NCBI RefSeq assembly: GCF_022458865.1
Contig: NZ_JAJNMU010000004.1
Coordinates: forward strand, 310,001 to 374,000
Reading direction: 5' to 3'
From: Paenibacillus periandrae
GTDB taxonomy: Bacteria > Bacillota > Bacilli > Paenibacillales > NBRC-103111
DNA length: 64,000 nt
Made by a program: the position numbers and the translations under genes. Within the stretch, counting starts at the first letter, position 1; every line of letters starts with the position of its first letter. Positions 9,001 to 16,956 of the stretch are shown here, piece after piece. Below the pieces are notes generated by a model. That model was not told the DNA's origin. It worked only from the letters and a program-made list of their open reading frames with translations, and did no database searches.

Positions 9001-10320
9001 TAGTTCCCGGGTCATGGTTGCGTAAGCAGCATAGGCAGGCTTAGGAACATAGGCCCCTTTGGCATCATCAGGATTCCGAATCAAACCGAAAGTCCCCTCA
9101 AATTCACCCGGAACCGTCGATTTATTTTGCAAATTATAAATGTTGATTTTTTGGATGCCATTTGCCAAAGCAGTGACAATTCTTCTGGCTACATAGTTGG
9201 CTTGAACATGCTCATCGAAATTAAAGTTGCTGAAGCCTGTCTCGGAAAGATTGATCGGAACGGTTTGATTGTTGTTATAGGTTTTCATTATATTTTTGTG
9301 CCTATTGATATCCTTAACGAAATCCTCAGGATTTCTCGTATACGAATGAAACGAATACTCATCCAAATAATTGAGCGCACCCTTCTGATACAGCGCTTCC
9401 AAAAATGCATCTGAACCCATTTCGCCAAATACAAACCCCGTTATTTTCACATTGGGATAGAGAGGATGAATTTGCTCGTAGGATGTTTTTAACAAATTGT
9501 AATAGAACTCCGCTTTCTCTGCCTCCGTGCTAAGTCCTTTGCCAAACGAAGGAATATCCGGCTCGTTCCAAATTTCCACCTGACCAACCTCGGGGTATCT
9601 GCTCAATAATTGCTTGCCATATTCGGCAAATGCCGCCCTTGCCTCCGGACTCGTTGGCGCATTGCCCCCGTCATATAAATCATTGTATAACGCCAGGGTC
9701 ATATAGGGCTTGAGATCATTCGATGCAACACGCGACATGAAATCATCATGGTAGGCTTTAAAGTTATATATCCCTTTTGTCGTATCCTCAATGTCTCCCC
9801 ATCTCAAGGCGTCTCTGATATATTTAACTCCCATCTTTCTTGCGATCGGAATCAGAGCTGCCGAGTCCTGAGCAATAAGGTCGGTTCGGGCGGCATGTGT
9901 CTGCACGGAAAAATGCGAATCCACCACCTGGCTTAGATCAAAATTCGAAACAACAGCGAACGATGTATCTTTCGTGGCAATAATATTCCCGTTCTGCTTG
10001 GCGGTAACAACCAGGTTGAACCATCCCTTTTTACCGGGATTAACGATGAGTTGGACACTCCCACCGCTTACCGCCTGACTTCCGGACTGCACGGTTTGAT
10101 TCCAATAATCGGTATAAGCCCAATCAATCGAATCCCCATCCGTATTGATTTTGAAGCTTTTCGTATCATTTTCATAGAAAATGTTTCCTATCGTATTTTG
10201 CTCGATGGTAAGTGCTGCCGCATATGCCACTTGCCTTACCGAAATAAGGTTGAACCCGCCCCCTAACAATAGACACAATACCAGAAATACTGAAACTAGA
10301 CGACCTAGCATTTTTTTCAT
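6016..10320 (-). CDS. Secreted multidomain GH-A clan glycoside hydrolase (GH39-like) with Golvesin-like, Ig-like and chitinase-N-like modules
   Basis: Predicted extracellular polysaccharide-active enzyme of 1434 residues. Residues 1-35 form a signal peptide ending in AYAA. The TIM-barrel region (about 130-470) contains VEIWNEPDI with the predicted acid/base E253 and [11 protein letters not shown] with the predicted nucleophile E360, the spacing of GH39-like clan A enzymes. Two copies of a 235-residue unit follow (about 536-1006): a Golvesin/xanthan-lyase C-terminal-like beta domain ([19 protein letters not shown]) plus a Big_2 Ig-like domain ([14 protein letters not shown]). Then come an OmpL47-type Ig domain (about 1010-1100), a less clear stretch, and two chitinase A N-terminal-like domains (from about 1247). 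There is no sortase signal or SLH domain. A GGGAG site precedes the ATG, and a cre-like box lies 43-56 bp upstream. The substrate is unknown. Confidence 0.82.
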   Translation of the reverse strand: MKKMLGRLVSVFLVLCLLLGGGFNLISVRQVAYAAALTIEQNTIGNIFYENDTKSFKINTDGDSIDWAYTDYWNQTVQSGSQAVSGGSVQLIVNPGKKGWFNLVVTAKQNGNIIATKDTSFAVVSNFDLSQVVDSHFSVQTHAARTDLIAQDSAALIPIARKMGVKYIRDALRWGDIEDTTKGIYNFKAYHDDFMSRVASNDLKPYMTLALYNDLYDGGNAPTSPEARAAFAEYGKQLLSRYPEVGQVEIWNEPDIPSFGKGLSTEAEKAEFYYNLLKTSYEQIHPLYPNVKITGFVFGEMGSDAFLEALYQKGALNYLDEYSFHSYTRNPEDFVKDINRHKNIMKTYNNNQTVPINLSETGFSNFNFDEHVQANYVARRIVTALANGIQKINIYNLQNKSTVPGEFEGTFGLIRNPDDAKGAYVPKPAYAAYATMTRELTGADFQATEEVFPGIYIHRFHKGTEDIRVMYAPTGADLKLYTHDSLDVTDIMGNTHALTPTNGYVQIRLDENPIYVKGRLEAPYIEEIPPSSTDPITLYTGYSTGGYTEVNGPLGTATNKWVTSSVLKGYNGGISRAITIPTGASAKWTPTVPQTGQYRISTYLPGTPAAPVNTTKTAAYSIYINGVKQETKTVDQFSLQGSWQVLGSYQLPRGANSYILLEDGNPAHDRPLRADVIRLEMIPPTGIALDTGSLNLRVGDIHAFTAVFTPAEATDRTLVWTSSDNQVATVDAAGQVNAAGAGEAVIRATNPLTSLYAEARIQVTIPPIERVTIYNSYGTNGGYTEVNGPIGTATNKWVTSTVLQGYSGGISRAITNPTGASAKWTPTIVQPGRYRVSVYLPGTPAAPVYTTKAAEYSIYIDGVKIDSKIVDSYTLQGSWQLLGIYDMPRGSTSYITVEDANSAHDRPLRADAAKFEFIPATGISLDTQTLNVLIGDTHQFTAGITPNDATEQALLWSSSNSEVAAIDAQGHLRALAVGSTLIRVSNPLTSLYAEAEVKVTQVDKTAPTTTDNAPAGWVNHDVTVSLNASDSESGVAAVYYTVDGGAQQTGTTVTLTSEGVHTLSFWSVDNAGNIEAQRTTVIKIDKTPPAEAALTADKTAPTATDVTVTISYPADAMEKEYKVGANGTWAAYLTPVVVSENGTVYARGTDAAGNQSNETSYVISNIDKVIPTATIAYSTTTTTTQAVYATLTPNKPVTITNNGGLSSYTFYYNGSFTFEFVDSHGTKGTATAIVNNILSNSKAKPGVITLSDDNGYDTGIQDGSYQITMNMWYGENGSLYNLYENDALIDTKVVADNSPHAQAVTTRIHEKKNGTYRYYAELINAYGTTTSGTHVVTVSKAVPDKPILSADNWDGDGNFKVSMNLWWGTNGTTYHLYENGVLIYTQALTNQTPSAQSAVTAITNKIKGSYEYRGELVNYAGATSSDTIIVQVNR
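7323..8715 (-). repeat. In-gene tandem duplication of a Golvesin-like plus Big_2 module
   Basis: The stretches 8715-8011 and 8010-7323 encode two copies of the same module, about 235 codons each. The best-conserved parts are YTEVNGP(L/I)[10 protein letters not shown], the [19 protein letters not shown] segment, and the AHDRPLRAD segment. The nucleotide sequences are also close, so the duplication is fairly recent or homogenised. Confidence 0.75.
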
Positions 10321-10362
10321 TAGATGAATGCTCCCTTCAGATAAAATATCATTTCTCCCGAT

Positions 10363-10376
10363 TGTTAGCGCTTACT
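10363..10376 (-). promoter_or_regulatory. cre-like (CcpA) box upstream of the secreted hydrolase
   Basis: TGTTAGCGCTTACT matches the cre consensus TGWNANCGNTNWCA at all defined positions except the last. It is 43-56 bp upstream of the hydrolase ATG at 10320, where CcpA binding would block or overlap the promoter. This fits carbon catabolite repression of an extracellular polysaccharide enzyme; the regulation is inferred. Confidence 0.6.
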
Positions 10377-10448
10377 TTTTTGAGTAACAACTATACTGTA
10401 AACGAAGTGCTCACCTTTGCAGACGGATTCTTACCCTAATAGGGCCAA

Positions 10449-10508
10449 AAAAATCAGAGAATCCGTCAGCAGGAAGGGTCTGCTTGCGCAGCACCTCCCT
10501 GCTGACGG
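10449..10508 (-). terminator. Terminator after the FAD oxidoreductase gene
   Basis: Inverted repeat with arms at 10463-10477 and 10494-10508 (CCGTCAGCAGG pairing with CCTGCTGACGG, one internal mismatch), 13 bp past the stop of the gene at 10521. On the minus strand it is followed by ATTCTCTGATTTTTTT, so the T-run begins some nine bases after the stem. Confidence 0.65.
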
Positions 10509-10520
10509 TTAAATGCGTCT

Positions 10521-11861
10521 TTACTTACACATTACATGTGTTTCCTTAACAGGCCCTTCTACGAACTGCCCTCGGGTCTGAAGGACATAACGTATCTCTT
10601 CGGCAGAAATGCCGCGAACATTGCTGAAGCCCGATTTGACTGTTAAAGCAGCTGCGGTTCCTGCCGCTTCACCGATGGCACTAATTCCCGACATCACACG
10701 ATAAGAAGCGTGAGCCTCAAATGTGCCGCTAATGCAGCGCGAGCTTAACAACAGATTGTTTAGTCCTTTAGCGATGAGGCAGCGATACGGAATATGATAA
10801 TACCCCGGACTTGGCAGCATAGTCGTATACTCCTGGTGATTTTTAGTTCCATCAGGATCATGTACATCCACATCATAAGCACAAGCAGCCACCATATCGT
10901 CAAACTTGCGTACACCCAGGCAGTCCTCTCCGGTTAGCATATAGTCACCGATAACTCTGCGTCCTTCACGAACTCCAAGCTTTGTAAAGATATTCTCCAT
11001 CTTGGCATTCCGAAAGGCAGGATGCTCCTTAATCGCTTCAACCAATTCTACTACTTGAACTTTCCCTGTTTCAAACGCACGTTCAACTGCTCCCGGAATT
11101 GTCGGATCTACATCGCTCACAGCAGTCGAATTAAACAGGAATGCCTTTCCATCCGGGTAAGGGAAGGCCAGAACGCCTTGACGTAAATTAGTGCTGTTCG
11201 TTCTCTGTTTCATCGCAAGATAATAAGGTTTGAGCGTCTCTTCCAGCCAAAAAAAGCAGCCCCAGCTAGTAACATCCTTTACTTTAAACAGCGAGGGATC
11301 GAATCCGGTAAGCTTGAAGGTGACCGTCGCCATCTGCATCTTTCCATCTTTTGCCCGACCCTTTTGAAACTCGGCTCCTGCCAATACAGATAAATTTCCG
11401 TCTGCTGTCCCATCAAGGAATACGCGGCCATATACACGAGTTTGTTTAGCTCCTGTGATCGTCAACGAACGAATATTTCCGTCCTCCACCTGTGCGCCAT
11501 CGACTTCGCAGTCGGTCCACACAGTCAAATTGCGCTCTTTTTGAATTAATCGATGATAGGTTTCTTTCAATTCCTGTTCATCATAGCTGGATACCGTTTC
11601 CTCATTGAAGGTCAAGCCTGTGTTCTGATAGGCCTGTGGAAATAATTCCTTGTGAATACCTGTGTTCACACACCGTCCGTCATGATCACGAAATTTGCAC
11701 ACTAAGGCAACGGCTGCATGCACCCCGGTCCCGCCAATTTCACTCATTTTTTCAATAAGCAGCACCTTGCAGTTTAATCTGGAGGCCGCTAAAGCTGCGC
11801 AAATACCGCCTACGCCTGCCCCGACAATCACAATATCAAAATCGTTAATGGAATCCTTCAT
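10521..11861 (-). CDS. FAD-dependent oxidoreductase (FAD_oxidored family)
   Basis: Flavoprotein of 446 residues with an N-terminal Rossmann dinucleotide-binding segment (DIVIVGAGVGGICAALAASRL, here split: DIVIVGAGVGGIC, then AALAASRL) at about residues 8-28, followed by the acidic strand end LLIEKMSEIGGTG. The C-terminal FAD contact segment GISAIGEAAGTAAALTV is near residue 400. Members of this family often sit in polysaccharide or sugar uptake loci and are thought to oxidise sugar-derived substrates, but few are characterised. I use the ATG at 11861 because AAGGAG is eight bases upstream; a GTG at 11870 overlaps that site. It is 78 bp after the permease gene ending at 11940 and is probably the last gene of this transport operon. 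No signal peptide, so cytosolic. Confidence 0.75.
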   Translation of the reverse strand: MKDSINDFDIVIVGAGVGGICAALAASRLNCKVLLIEKMSEIGGTGVHAAVALVCKFRDHDGRCVNTGIHKELFPQAYQNTGLTFNEETVSSYDEQELKETYHRLIQKERNLTVWTDCEVDGAQVEDGNIRSLTITGAKQTRVYGRVFLDGTADGNLSVLAGAEFQKGRAKDGKMQMATVTFKLTGFDPSLFKVKDVTSWGCFFWLEETLKPYYLAMKQRTNSTNLRQGVLAFPYPDGKAFLFNSTAVSDVDPTIPGAVERAFETGKVQVVELVEAIKEHPAFRNAKMENIFTKLGVREGRRVIGDYMLTGEDCLGVRKFDDMVAACAYDVDVHDPDGTKNHQEYTTMLPSPGYYHIPYRCLIAKGLNNLLLSSRCISGTFEAHASYRVMSGISAIGEAAGTAAALTVKSGFSNVRGISAEEIRYVLQTRGQFVEGPVKETHVMCK

Positions 11862-11939
11862 GCATATCACTCCTTGTATATGTTCTTAAAATCCGGTGAA
11901 TAAGGAACGGAGCGGCCAAATATCCTTCACCGGACTTTG

Positions 11940-12761
11940 TTACCCTTTCAGCCCGCTGCTGGCAATGCCTTCAACAAAGAATCTTTGGAAGATGGCAACA
12001 ATGATGATGAGAGGAAGCAATGCTGACACAGATGCAGCCATGATTAATGAATAATTAGCACCGTATTCATCCACGAAGCTCGAAAGACCAATCGGCAGCG
12101 TAAACAAATCACTAGAACGCAGGAATATCAACGGGTTCTCATATTCGTTCCAATGCCAGGTAAAGGTAAGGATGAGAAGTGTCACAATGGCAGGCTTCGT
12201 TAATGGCAAACAAATTTGCCAATAAACTCGCCAGAATCCGGCTCCATCCACTTTGGCTGCTTCAAGCAGCTCGTTCGGGATCGTACTGAAAAATTGCCGC
12301 ATCAGGAAGGTGCCGAACACGGTGAAAATCCCGGGTAAAATGACGGCCATATGGGTGTTCACCAAGCCAATCCGATCGAACAGGATAAACCTGGGGACAA
12401 GCAGCACCTGGGCTGGTATGATCATCGTAGCCAAGTACATAAGGAAGATAAAGTCTCTTCCCTTGAATTTCAGCTTGGCAAATGCGAACCCGGCCAGCGA
12501 GCTGGTGATGATGGAGCCAACCACCGTAATGAATGTGATTTTGGCTGAGTTCCAATAAAACAAGGCAAATTTATATTTGCCGCCCCAAACCTCCTCGTAA
12601 TTCGAAAGAATCGGTCTTTTGGGAATCCAATCGATCGGGTATTTGAATAAATCGGCTTGAATTTTGAAAGATGAAGAAATCATCCAGATAAACGGAATCA
12701 TGACCAACATACCCAAAACCAACATAACAAGCGTAACGCTTACTTTTCGCAACGATAACAA
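11940..12761 (-). CDS. CUT1 sugar ABC transporter permease, MalG type
   Basis: Integral membrane subunit of a carbohydrate importer: 273 residues with six predicted membrane segments. The conserved cytoplasmic EAA loop, ELLEAAKVDGAGFWRVYWQI, lies at about residues 160-180 and is the ATPase docking site. It starts at a TTG (12761), ten bases after AAGGAG; the first in-frame ATG is far inside the first membrane helix. It follows the MalF-type permease by 18 bp. No ATPase gene accompanies this operon, as is usual for CUT1 systems that share a housekeeping ATPase such as MsmX. Confidence 0.85.
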   Translation of the reverse strand: MLSLRKVSVTLVMLVLGMLVMIPFIWMISSSFKIQADLFKYPIDWIPKRPILSNYEEVWGGKYKFALFYWNSAKITFITVVGSIITSSLAGFAFAKLKFKGRDFIFLMYLATMIIPAQVLLVPRFILFDRIGLVNTHMAVILPGIFTVFGTFLMRQFFSTIPNELLEAAKVDGAGFWRVYWQICLPLTKPAIVTLLILTFTWHWNEYENPLIFLRSSDLFTLPIGLSSFVDEYGANYSLIMAASVSALLPLIIIVAIFQRFFVEGIASSGLKG

Positions 12762-12779
12762 GTCTTGAACACTCCTTCA

Positions 12780-13679
12780 TTAAAAATGCTGCTGCCACTT
12801 CTTCTGGCCGCGCCATTGAATCAAAGTAATTGAAAAGATAAGGACGAACAAAACCCACGACATCGCTGCCGCATAACCCATTTTATAGTTCTGGAAGGCG
12901 GTGAGATAAATATGATACGCAATCACCATCGTTGAATTGATCGGCCCGCCCTGCGTCATCACATTCACAACGGCAAAGACCTGAAAGGTCGAAATGATCA
13001 GCGTGACTGCAATTAAAAAGGTAGTTGGCTGCAGCATAGGAATAGTGATTTTGAAAAATTGCCTTATCCCTGTTGCTCCATCAATCGAAGCGGCTTCATA
13101 TAAATCTTTGGGGATTCCTTGTAGTCCTGCCATATATAGCACCATCGTATATCCGATGTAGGTCCAAGTGACCATAATGATGATCGCCGGCAGCGCCCAA
13201 GAGCTGCTTCCCAGCCACCCTGGGACATTCTCAACCCCCAATGATCTCAGGAATGCATTGATCGGACCCTCCTGAGCATTGTAGAGCACGCTCCACACCA
13301 CAGACACGGCAACCAGACTGCTGACATAAGGGAGGAAAAACAAAGTTCGCAATACCCCCTTGGCATACACATGCCGATTCAACAGTACAGCTACTACCAA
13401 ACCGATCGCCATCGCACTGGGCACCGTTACTCCGGTTAAAATAAGATTGTTGATCAGTGCACGCCATAAGTAAACGTCATCCACTAGTTTCTGGAGATTG
13501 CCAAGTCCGGCAAAGCTAAGCCCGTCAAAACCCTTTAAGTAGTCCCAATCTGCAAAAATCAGTATAAAACTGAACAACAGAGGGAGAATGACGAAGAAAA
13601 AAACGCCGAGAAAGTTCGGCAAAATAAACAAATAACCCGCCACTTGTTCTTTCATGTTATGTTTGGACATTCGTCGCAT
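12780..13679 (-). CDS. CUT1 sugar ABC transporter permease, MalF type
   Basis: Partner permease of about 299 residues with six predicted membrane helices and the EAA loop DLYEAASIDGATGIRQFFKI near residue 190. The start is taken at 13679, six bases after GAGG; the longer frame start at 13691 overlaps that site. It is separated from the binding-protein gene by a stem-loop at 13806-13846, so it is probably expressed at a lower level than the lipoprotein. With the MalG-type partner it forms the channel for the sugar bound by the lipoprotein encoded at 13865. Confidence 0.85.
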   Translation of the reverse strand: MRRMSKHNMKEQVAGYLFILPNFLGVFFFVILPLLFSFILIFADWDYLKGFDGLSFAGLGNLQKLVDDVYLWRALINNLILTGVTVPSAMAIGLVVAVLLNRHVYAKGVLRTLFFLPYVSSLVAVSVVWSVLYNAQEGPINAFLRSLGVENVPGWLGSSSWALPAIIIMVTWTYIGYTMVLYMAGLQGIPKDLYEAASIDGATGIRQFFKITIPMLQPTTFLIAVTLIISTFQVFAVVNVMTQGGPINSTMVIAYHIYLTAFQNYKMGYAAAMSWVLFVLIFSITLIQWRGQKKWQQHF

Positions 13680-13805
13680 GATGCACCTCATTCAGCTATA
13701 TTAAATCCATACATGAATCATAAGCAGTAATGATCCCGAGTGGAATGGCGTGATTTAGGTTGTTACACGGTTGTTTTTAAGATGTAGGGAAATCAGAACA
13801 CACTT

Positions 13806-13846
13806 AAAAACCTGACAGAACTTCCTATAGGGAAGTGTGTCAGGTT
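13806..13846 (-). terminator. Stem-loop between binding protein and permeases (partial terminator)
   Basis: Arms AACCTGACA (13809-13817) and TGTCAGGTT (13838-13846) pair perfectly, with an inner CTTCC/GGAAG stem around CTATA. On the minus strand five T residues follow. It lies 18 bp after the binding-protein stop and about 130 bp before the downstream permease, the typical place for an attenuating terminator that raises binding protein over permease. Confidence 0.65.
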
Positions 13847-13864
13847 CTTTTGATCTAACGCTAA

Positions 13865-15214
13865 CTATTTTTTCTCAGCCTTAATCGCTTGATCCGCTCT
13901 TGTCTTCATATTCTGGATTGCTTTCTCGAGAGGCTGCACGCCCATTACATATTTCTCGGTTTCCTCGTTAATGATTTTAGTCATTTCCGGTAAAGCGGTG
14001 GAAATCGTTTGAACGGGGAACGTGTAATCGCCCTTGATCAGAGCCTTCAGCGAATCCACATTAATCAGGTTTGCTGCATCTTCAACCATGAGATCAGCCA
14101 CTTTATCCACATCGATCTTCTTGGAGGAAGGCAGACGTCCACCCGGAATCATCAGCAAATTCCCTTCCGTCAGGTACCAGGAAATAAATTGAAAGGCTTC
14201 ATCCTTGTTGGAAGACGTATTGTTGATGGACATAAAGTCATTAAAGCCCGCCGTATTTACTTTGCCGCCCTTCTCCAGCTGTGGCACTGGTGCAAAAATC
14301 GTTTTGAAGTCATGCGGAAAGCTTTTGGCATCCTTTACATTTCTAAGCAAATGTGTACCTCCGAAGATCATCGCCGCTTTACCAGTCAAAAGCTCGTTTG
14401 GAGGAAGCAGCTTGTTGGCGATGATTTCCGGCCACTTGACGGATAAGCCTTTATCCTGAAGCGCCTTTTGATACTCCAAACCCTTCTTGACGGCAGGACT
14501 GTCGAAGCTGGATAATCCGTCGGCTGTATAGTAGGAATCGGTCGGCTTGTTCTCTAGAATGGCGAAACGTACCATACTATCGTCTGGAACCTTGATAAAG
14601 CTGCCCTTCTGGTTCGATGTATTCAGCTTCTCGGCCAGTGCCATATAGTCGTCCCATGTCCATCCCTGAGCGGGAATCTTCTCTCCTGCTTTTTCCAAGG
14701 CCGTTTGATTAATCATAACGGAAGATAGCAGCTTCATCGCAGGTAAATAATGCGTTTTCCCTTTGAATGGAACGACATTATCTTTGCCGATAATATCATC
14801 CACATTCAGCTTGTACTTGCTAATCAGATCATCTAACGGAAAGGTGACTCCCGCGTTCGCACGGCGATTGTAATTCGTCTCGCCATAGCTGAAGAAGATG
14901 TCCGGGGCATCGGAGTTGCTGATAAGAGCCGTATCAAGCTTGGTATTGCCGCTATCGTCGTTTACATAACGCGTATATTCCACTTGAATATCAGGATGCG
15001 TGCTGTTCCATTTTGTAACCACATCCTTGGGCCCGCTCTCCTCAGGAATACCGCCCCAAAGCTTCAATTTAACGGTCTTCTTCGGAGCCGCAGTGCTTGT
15101 CGTGGGCGCTGCGGCGGGAGATGAGCTTGTTGTGGTGTCGCCTTTTGAACAGCCGGCAAGAACCAAACTGAATGCCATGGTGAGTGATAGTGCGGAAGAA
15201 ATCGATTTTTTCAT
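13865..15214 (-). CDS. Sugar ABC transporter substrate-binding lipoprotein
   Basis: Extracellular solute-binding protein of family 1 (MalE-like), 449 residues. A lipoprotein signal peptide ends in LVLAGC with the lipidated C22, followed by a Ser/Thr/Ala-rich linker. Binding-protein hallmarks include VKLKLWGGIPEE at the start of the mature domain and DAPDIFFSYGE near residue 115. It captures an oligosaccharide or sugar for the permeases downstream. The start at 15214 has GAGAGGGG ten bases upstream. Its upstream region holds a perfect 13-bp tandem repeat (15332-15357) near the response-regulator gene, so YesN-type control is likely. The sugar cannot be named from sequence. Confidence 0.85.
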   Translation of the reverse strand: MKKSISSALSLTMAFSLVLAGCSKGDTTTSSSPAAAPTTSTAAPKKTVKLKLWGGIPEESGPKDVVTKWNSTHPDIQVEYTRYVNDDSGNTKLDTALISNSDAPDIFFSYGETNYNRRANAGVTFPLDDLISKYKLNVDDIIGKDNVVPFKGKTHYLPAMKLLSSVMINQTALEKAGEKIPAQGWTWDDYMALAEKLNTSNQKGSFIKVPDDSMVRFAILENKPTDSYYTADGLSSFDSPAVKKGLEYQKALQDKGLSVKWPEIIANKLLPPNELLTGKAAMIFGGTHLLRNVKDAKSFPHDFKTIFAPVPQLEKGGKVNTAGFNDFMSINNTSSNKDEAFQFISWYLTEGNLLMIPGGRLPSSKKIDVDKVADLMVEDAANLINVDSLKALIKGDYTFPVQTISTALPEMTKIINEETEKYVMGVQPLEKAIQNMKTRADQAIKAEKK

Positions 15215-15331
15215 ATTGGTAAAACCCCTCTCTTACTTGTTTTCATCCGTATGGAACATCATTAGCATAACAAAGTGATCATTCCTGCGTAATGAAATCA
15301 TTTAAGATCTTACCAGTCTTATTTTATCGAC

Positions 15332-15357
15332 TTTTTGAATTACCTTTTTGAATTACC
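15332..15357. repeat. Perfect 13-bp tandem repeat upstream of the binding-protein gene
   Basis: Two adjoining copies of TTTTTGAATTACC (15332-15344 and 15345-15357), directly after the response-regulator stop and about 120-140 bp upstream of the lipoprotein start. AraC-type response regulators commonly bind direct repeats upstream of transporter genes, so this is a candidate binding site. Confidence 0.45.
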
Positions 15358-15360
15358 TCT

Positions 15361-16956
15361 TTAATGAATGTAGCGCTTGCGATATTCCTGCGGGTAGATC
15401 CCTTCAATTTTTTTGAACAGCTTGGCAAAATAGTTAGGATCGGAATAGCCGATCGCGTCTGCAATCTCATATATTTTAACATTGGGATCCTTGAGCATTT
15501 CCCTCGCTTTTTTCATTCGTATACGGATCATATATTCAATCATCGTTTCGCCGGTTTCTTTCTTGAACAAGGAGCTTAAATACGGTTCCGTAAAATTAAC
15601 TTCCTTTGCCAAATCGGACATTTTAAAAGAAGTACTGTACTTTTCTTCGATCATTCTTTGCACGGCTTGAATTTCGGGGCGAGGCTGATGGACCGTGGTT
15701 GCGCGTACATACTCGAAGAAAACTGCAATCCAGCCACTCAACCAGATGCTGATTTCCTGGATAGACTCCGAGGTTCTCACTACATGGTGGGGATATTTTC
15801 CTTCGTAAGGCATGATGGAATAAAGGTCTCCCCCTTTATGCAGCAGGAACACCTCGAAGAGATGTACAATATGCAGGAAGCGTTCCCTGACCAGCTCAGG
15901 ATAGGGGCGGGATATCTTGTCTTCCAAACAGGCATCCGCCATATTCCTGATGGCATTCTGGAGTGCACGCTGGTCCTGCCGGGCCATCAAATCGAGAAAT
16001 ATTTCCTGCGAAGAAACGGGTAAAGCTTGATCAACAAACATCTGCTCTCTGTAGTGAATGACACGATTCAAGTCATCGTAAAATCTCCCCAAAAGTGCTT
16101 CTTCCGCAAATCGGTATGCTTCATGCAGGTCGTATACACGTTCAACAGGGGAATAAGTACCGAAATAGACAGGCAGCTTCAGATAACGCTGGATACATTC
16201 CGTCATCTCCAGCAGCATCGGCTCCGCCCCCATACCGGATATCATCCCAAAACGCCCTCCATCCAGTTCCACAATGTGACCTTCCTTATATTTGCGCATA
16301 ATTTCCCGAAGTATATTCATTACGGAAAAACGCAGCAGCTTTTCACTCTTAAAGCGATTCTCCTCGACAACAAACTCGTATCGGTCAATTTTCATTATCG
16401 AAACTGTCCACGGAAAGGACGGAAGCAGCTTTTCATATTCCTGTGAGAGCTCATCCGCTTCCCGTGTAGAGTAACGAATGGTCATGAGATCACGCAAATG
16501 CTTTTCAATCGTTATTTCTTGACGAAATTGAAACGCAGTCCGGTTCAGCTGCAGCGTTTCCTCCTGCTTTTTACGTTCATCCTCAATTTCCACCCGGATC
16601 TGCTGAAGCTTGGCTTGAAGCTCCTCCGGCTGCATGGTCAGCTTCAATATATAGTCGGAAGCACCCAGCTGCAAGGCACGTTGAACATATTGAAAATCAT
16701 TATAATTGGATAAAATTAAAATTTTAATATGTGGATATCGTTCCTTCACTCGTTCCATCAGCGTGATTCCATCCATATTCGGCATGGAAATGTCGGTAAT
16801 CAACAGGTCACACGGCTTGTCAGCAAGAATGGTAAGCGCATCCAATCCGTCTACAGCCTCACCGATCAATTCAAACCCGAACTCCTCCCAGGGAATAAAT
16901 GTCTTGAGTCCGAGCCTCACCAGAAATTCATCTTCCACTAATAAAAGCTTTGTCAT
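15361..16956 (-). CDS. YesN-type response regulator, receiver plus AraC DNA-binding domain
   Basis: Cytoplasmic two-component regulator of 531 residues. The receiver domain begins MTKLLLVEDEF; the phosphorylatable aspartate is D55 in LLITDISMPNMDG. A long linker region (about 130-420) is followed by an AraC-type double helix-turn-helix (about 430-531) with the family ending DPNYFAKLFKKIEGIYPQEY. The start at 16956 overlaps the kinase stop as ATGA, which couples translation. Its expected target is the transport operon just downstream (binding protein to FAD oxidoreductase). A longer start at 16980 would overlap the kinase further and has no good ribosome site. Confidence 0.88.
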   Translation of the reverse strand: MTKLLLVEDEFLVRLGLKTFIPWEEFGFELIGEAVDGLDALTILADKPCDLLITDISMPNMDGITLMERVKERYPHIKILILSNYNDFQYVQRALQLGASDYILKLTMQPEELQAKLQQIRVEIEDERKKQEETLQLNRTAFQFRQEITIEKHLRDLMTIRYSTREADELSQEYEKLLPSFPWTVSIMKIDRYEFVVEENRFKSEKLLRFSVMNILREIMRKYKEGHIVELDGGRFGMISGMGAEPMLLEMTECIQRYLKLPVYFGTYSPVERVYDLHEAYRFAEEALLGRFYDDLNRVIHYREQMFVDQALPVSSQEIFLDLMARQDQRALQNAIRNMADACLEDKISRPYPELVRERFLHIVHLFEVFLLHKGGDLYSIMPYEGKYPHHVVRTSESIQEISIWLSGWIAVFFEYVRATTVHQPRPEIQAVQRMIEEKYSTSFKMSDLAKEVNFTEPYLSSLFKKETGETMIEYMIRIRMKKAREMLKDPNVKIYEIADAIGYSDPNYFAKLFKKIEGIYPQEYRKRYIH

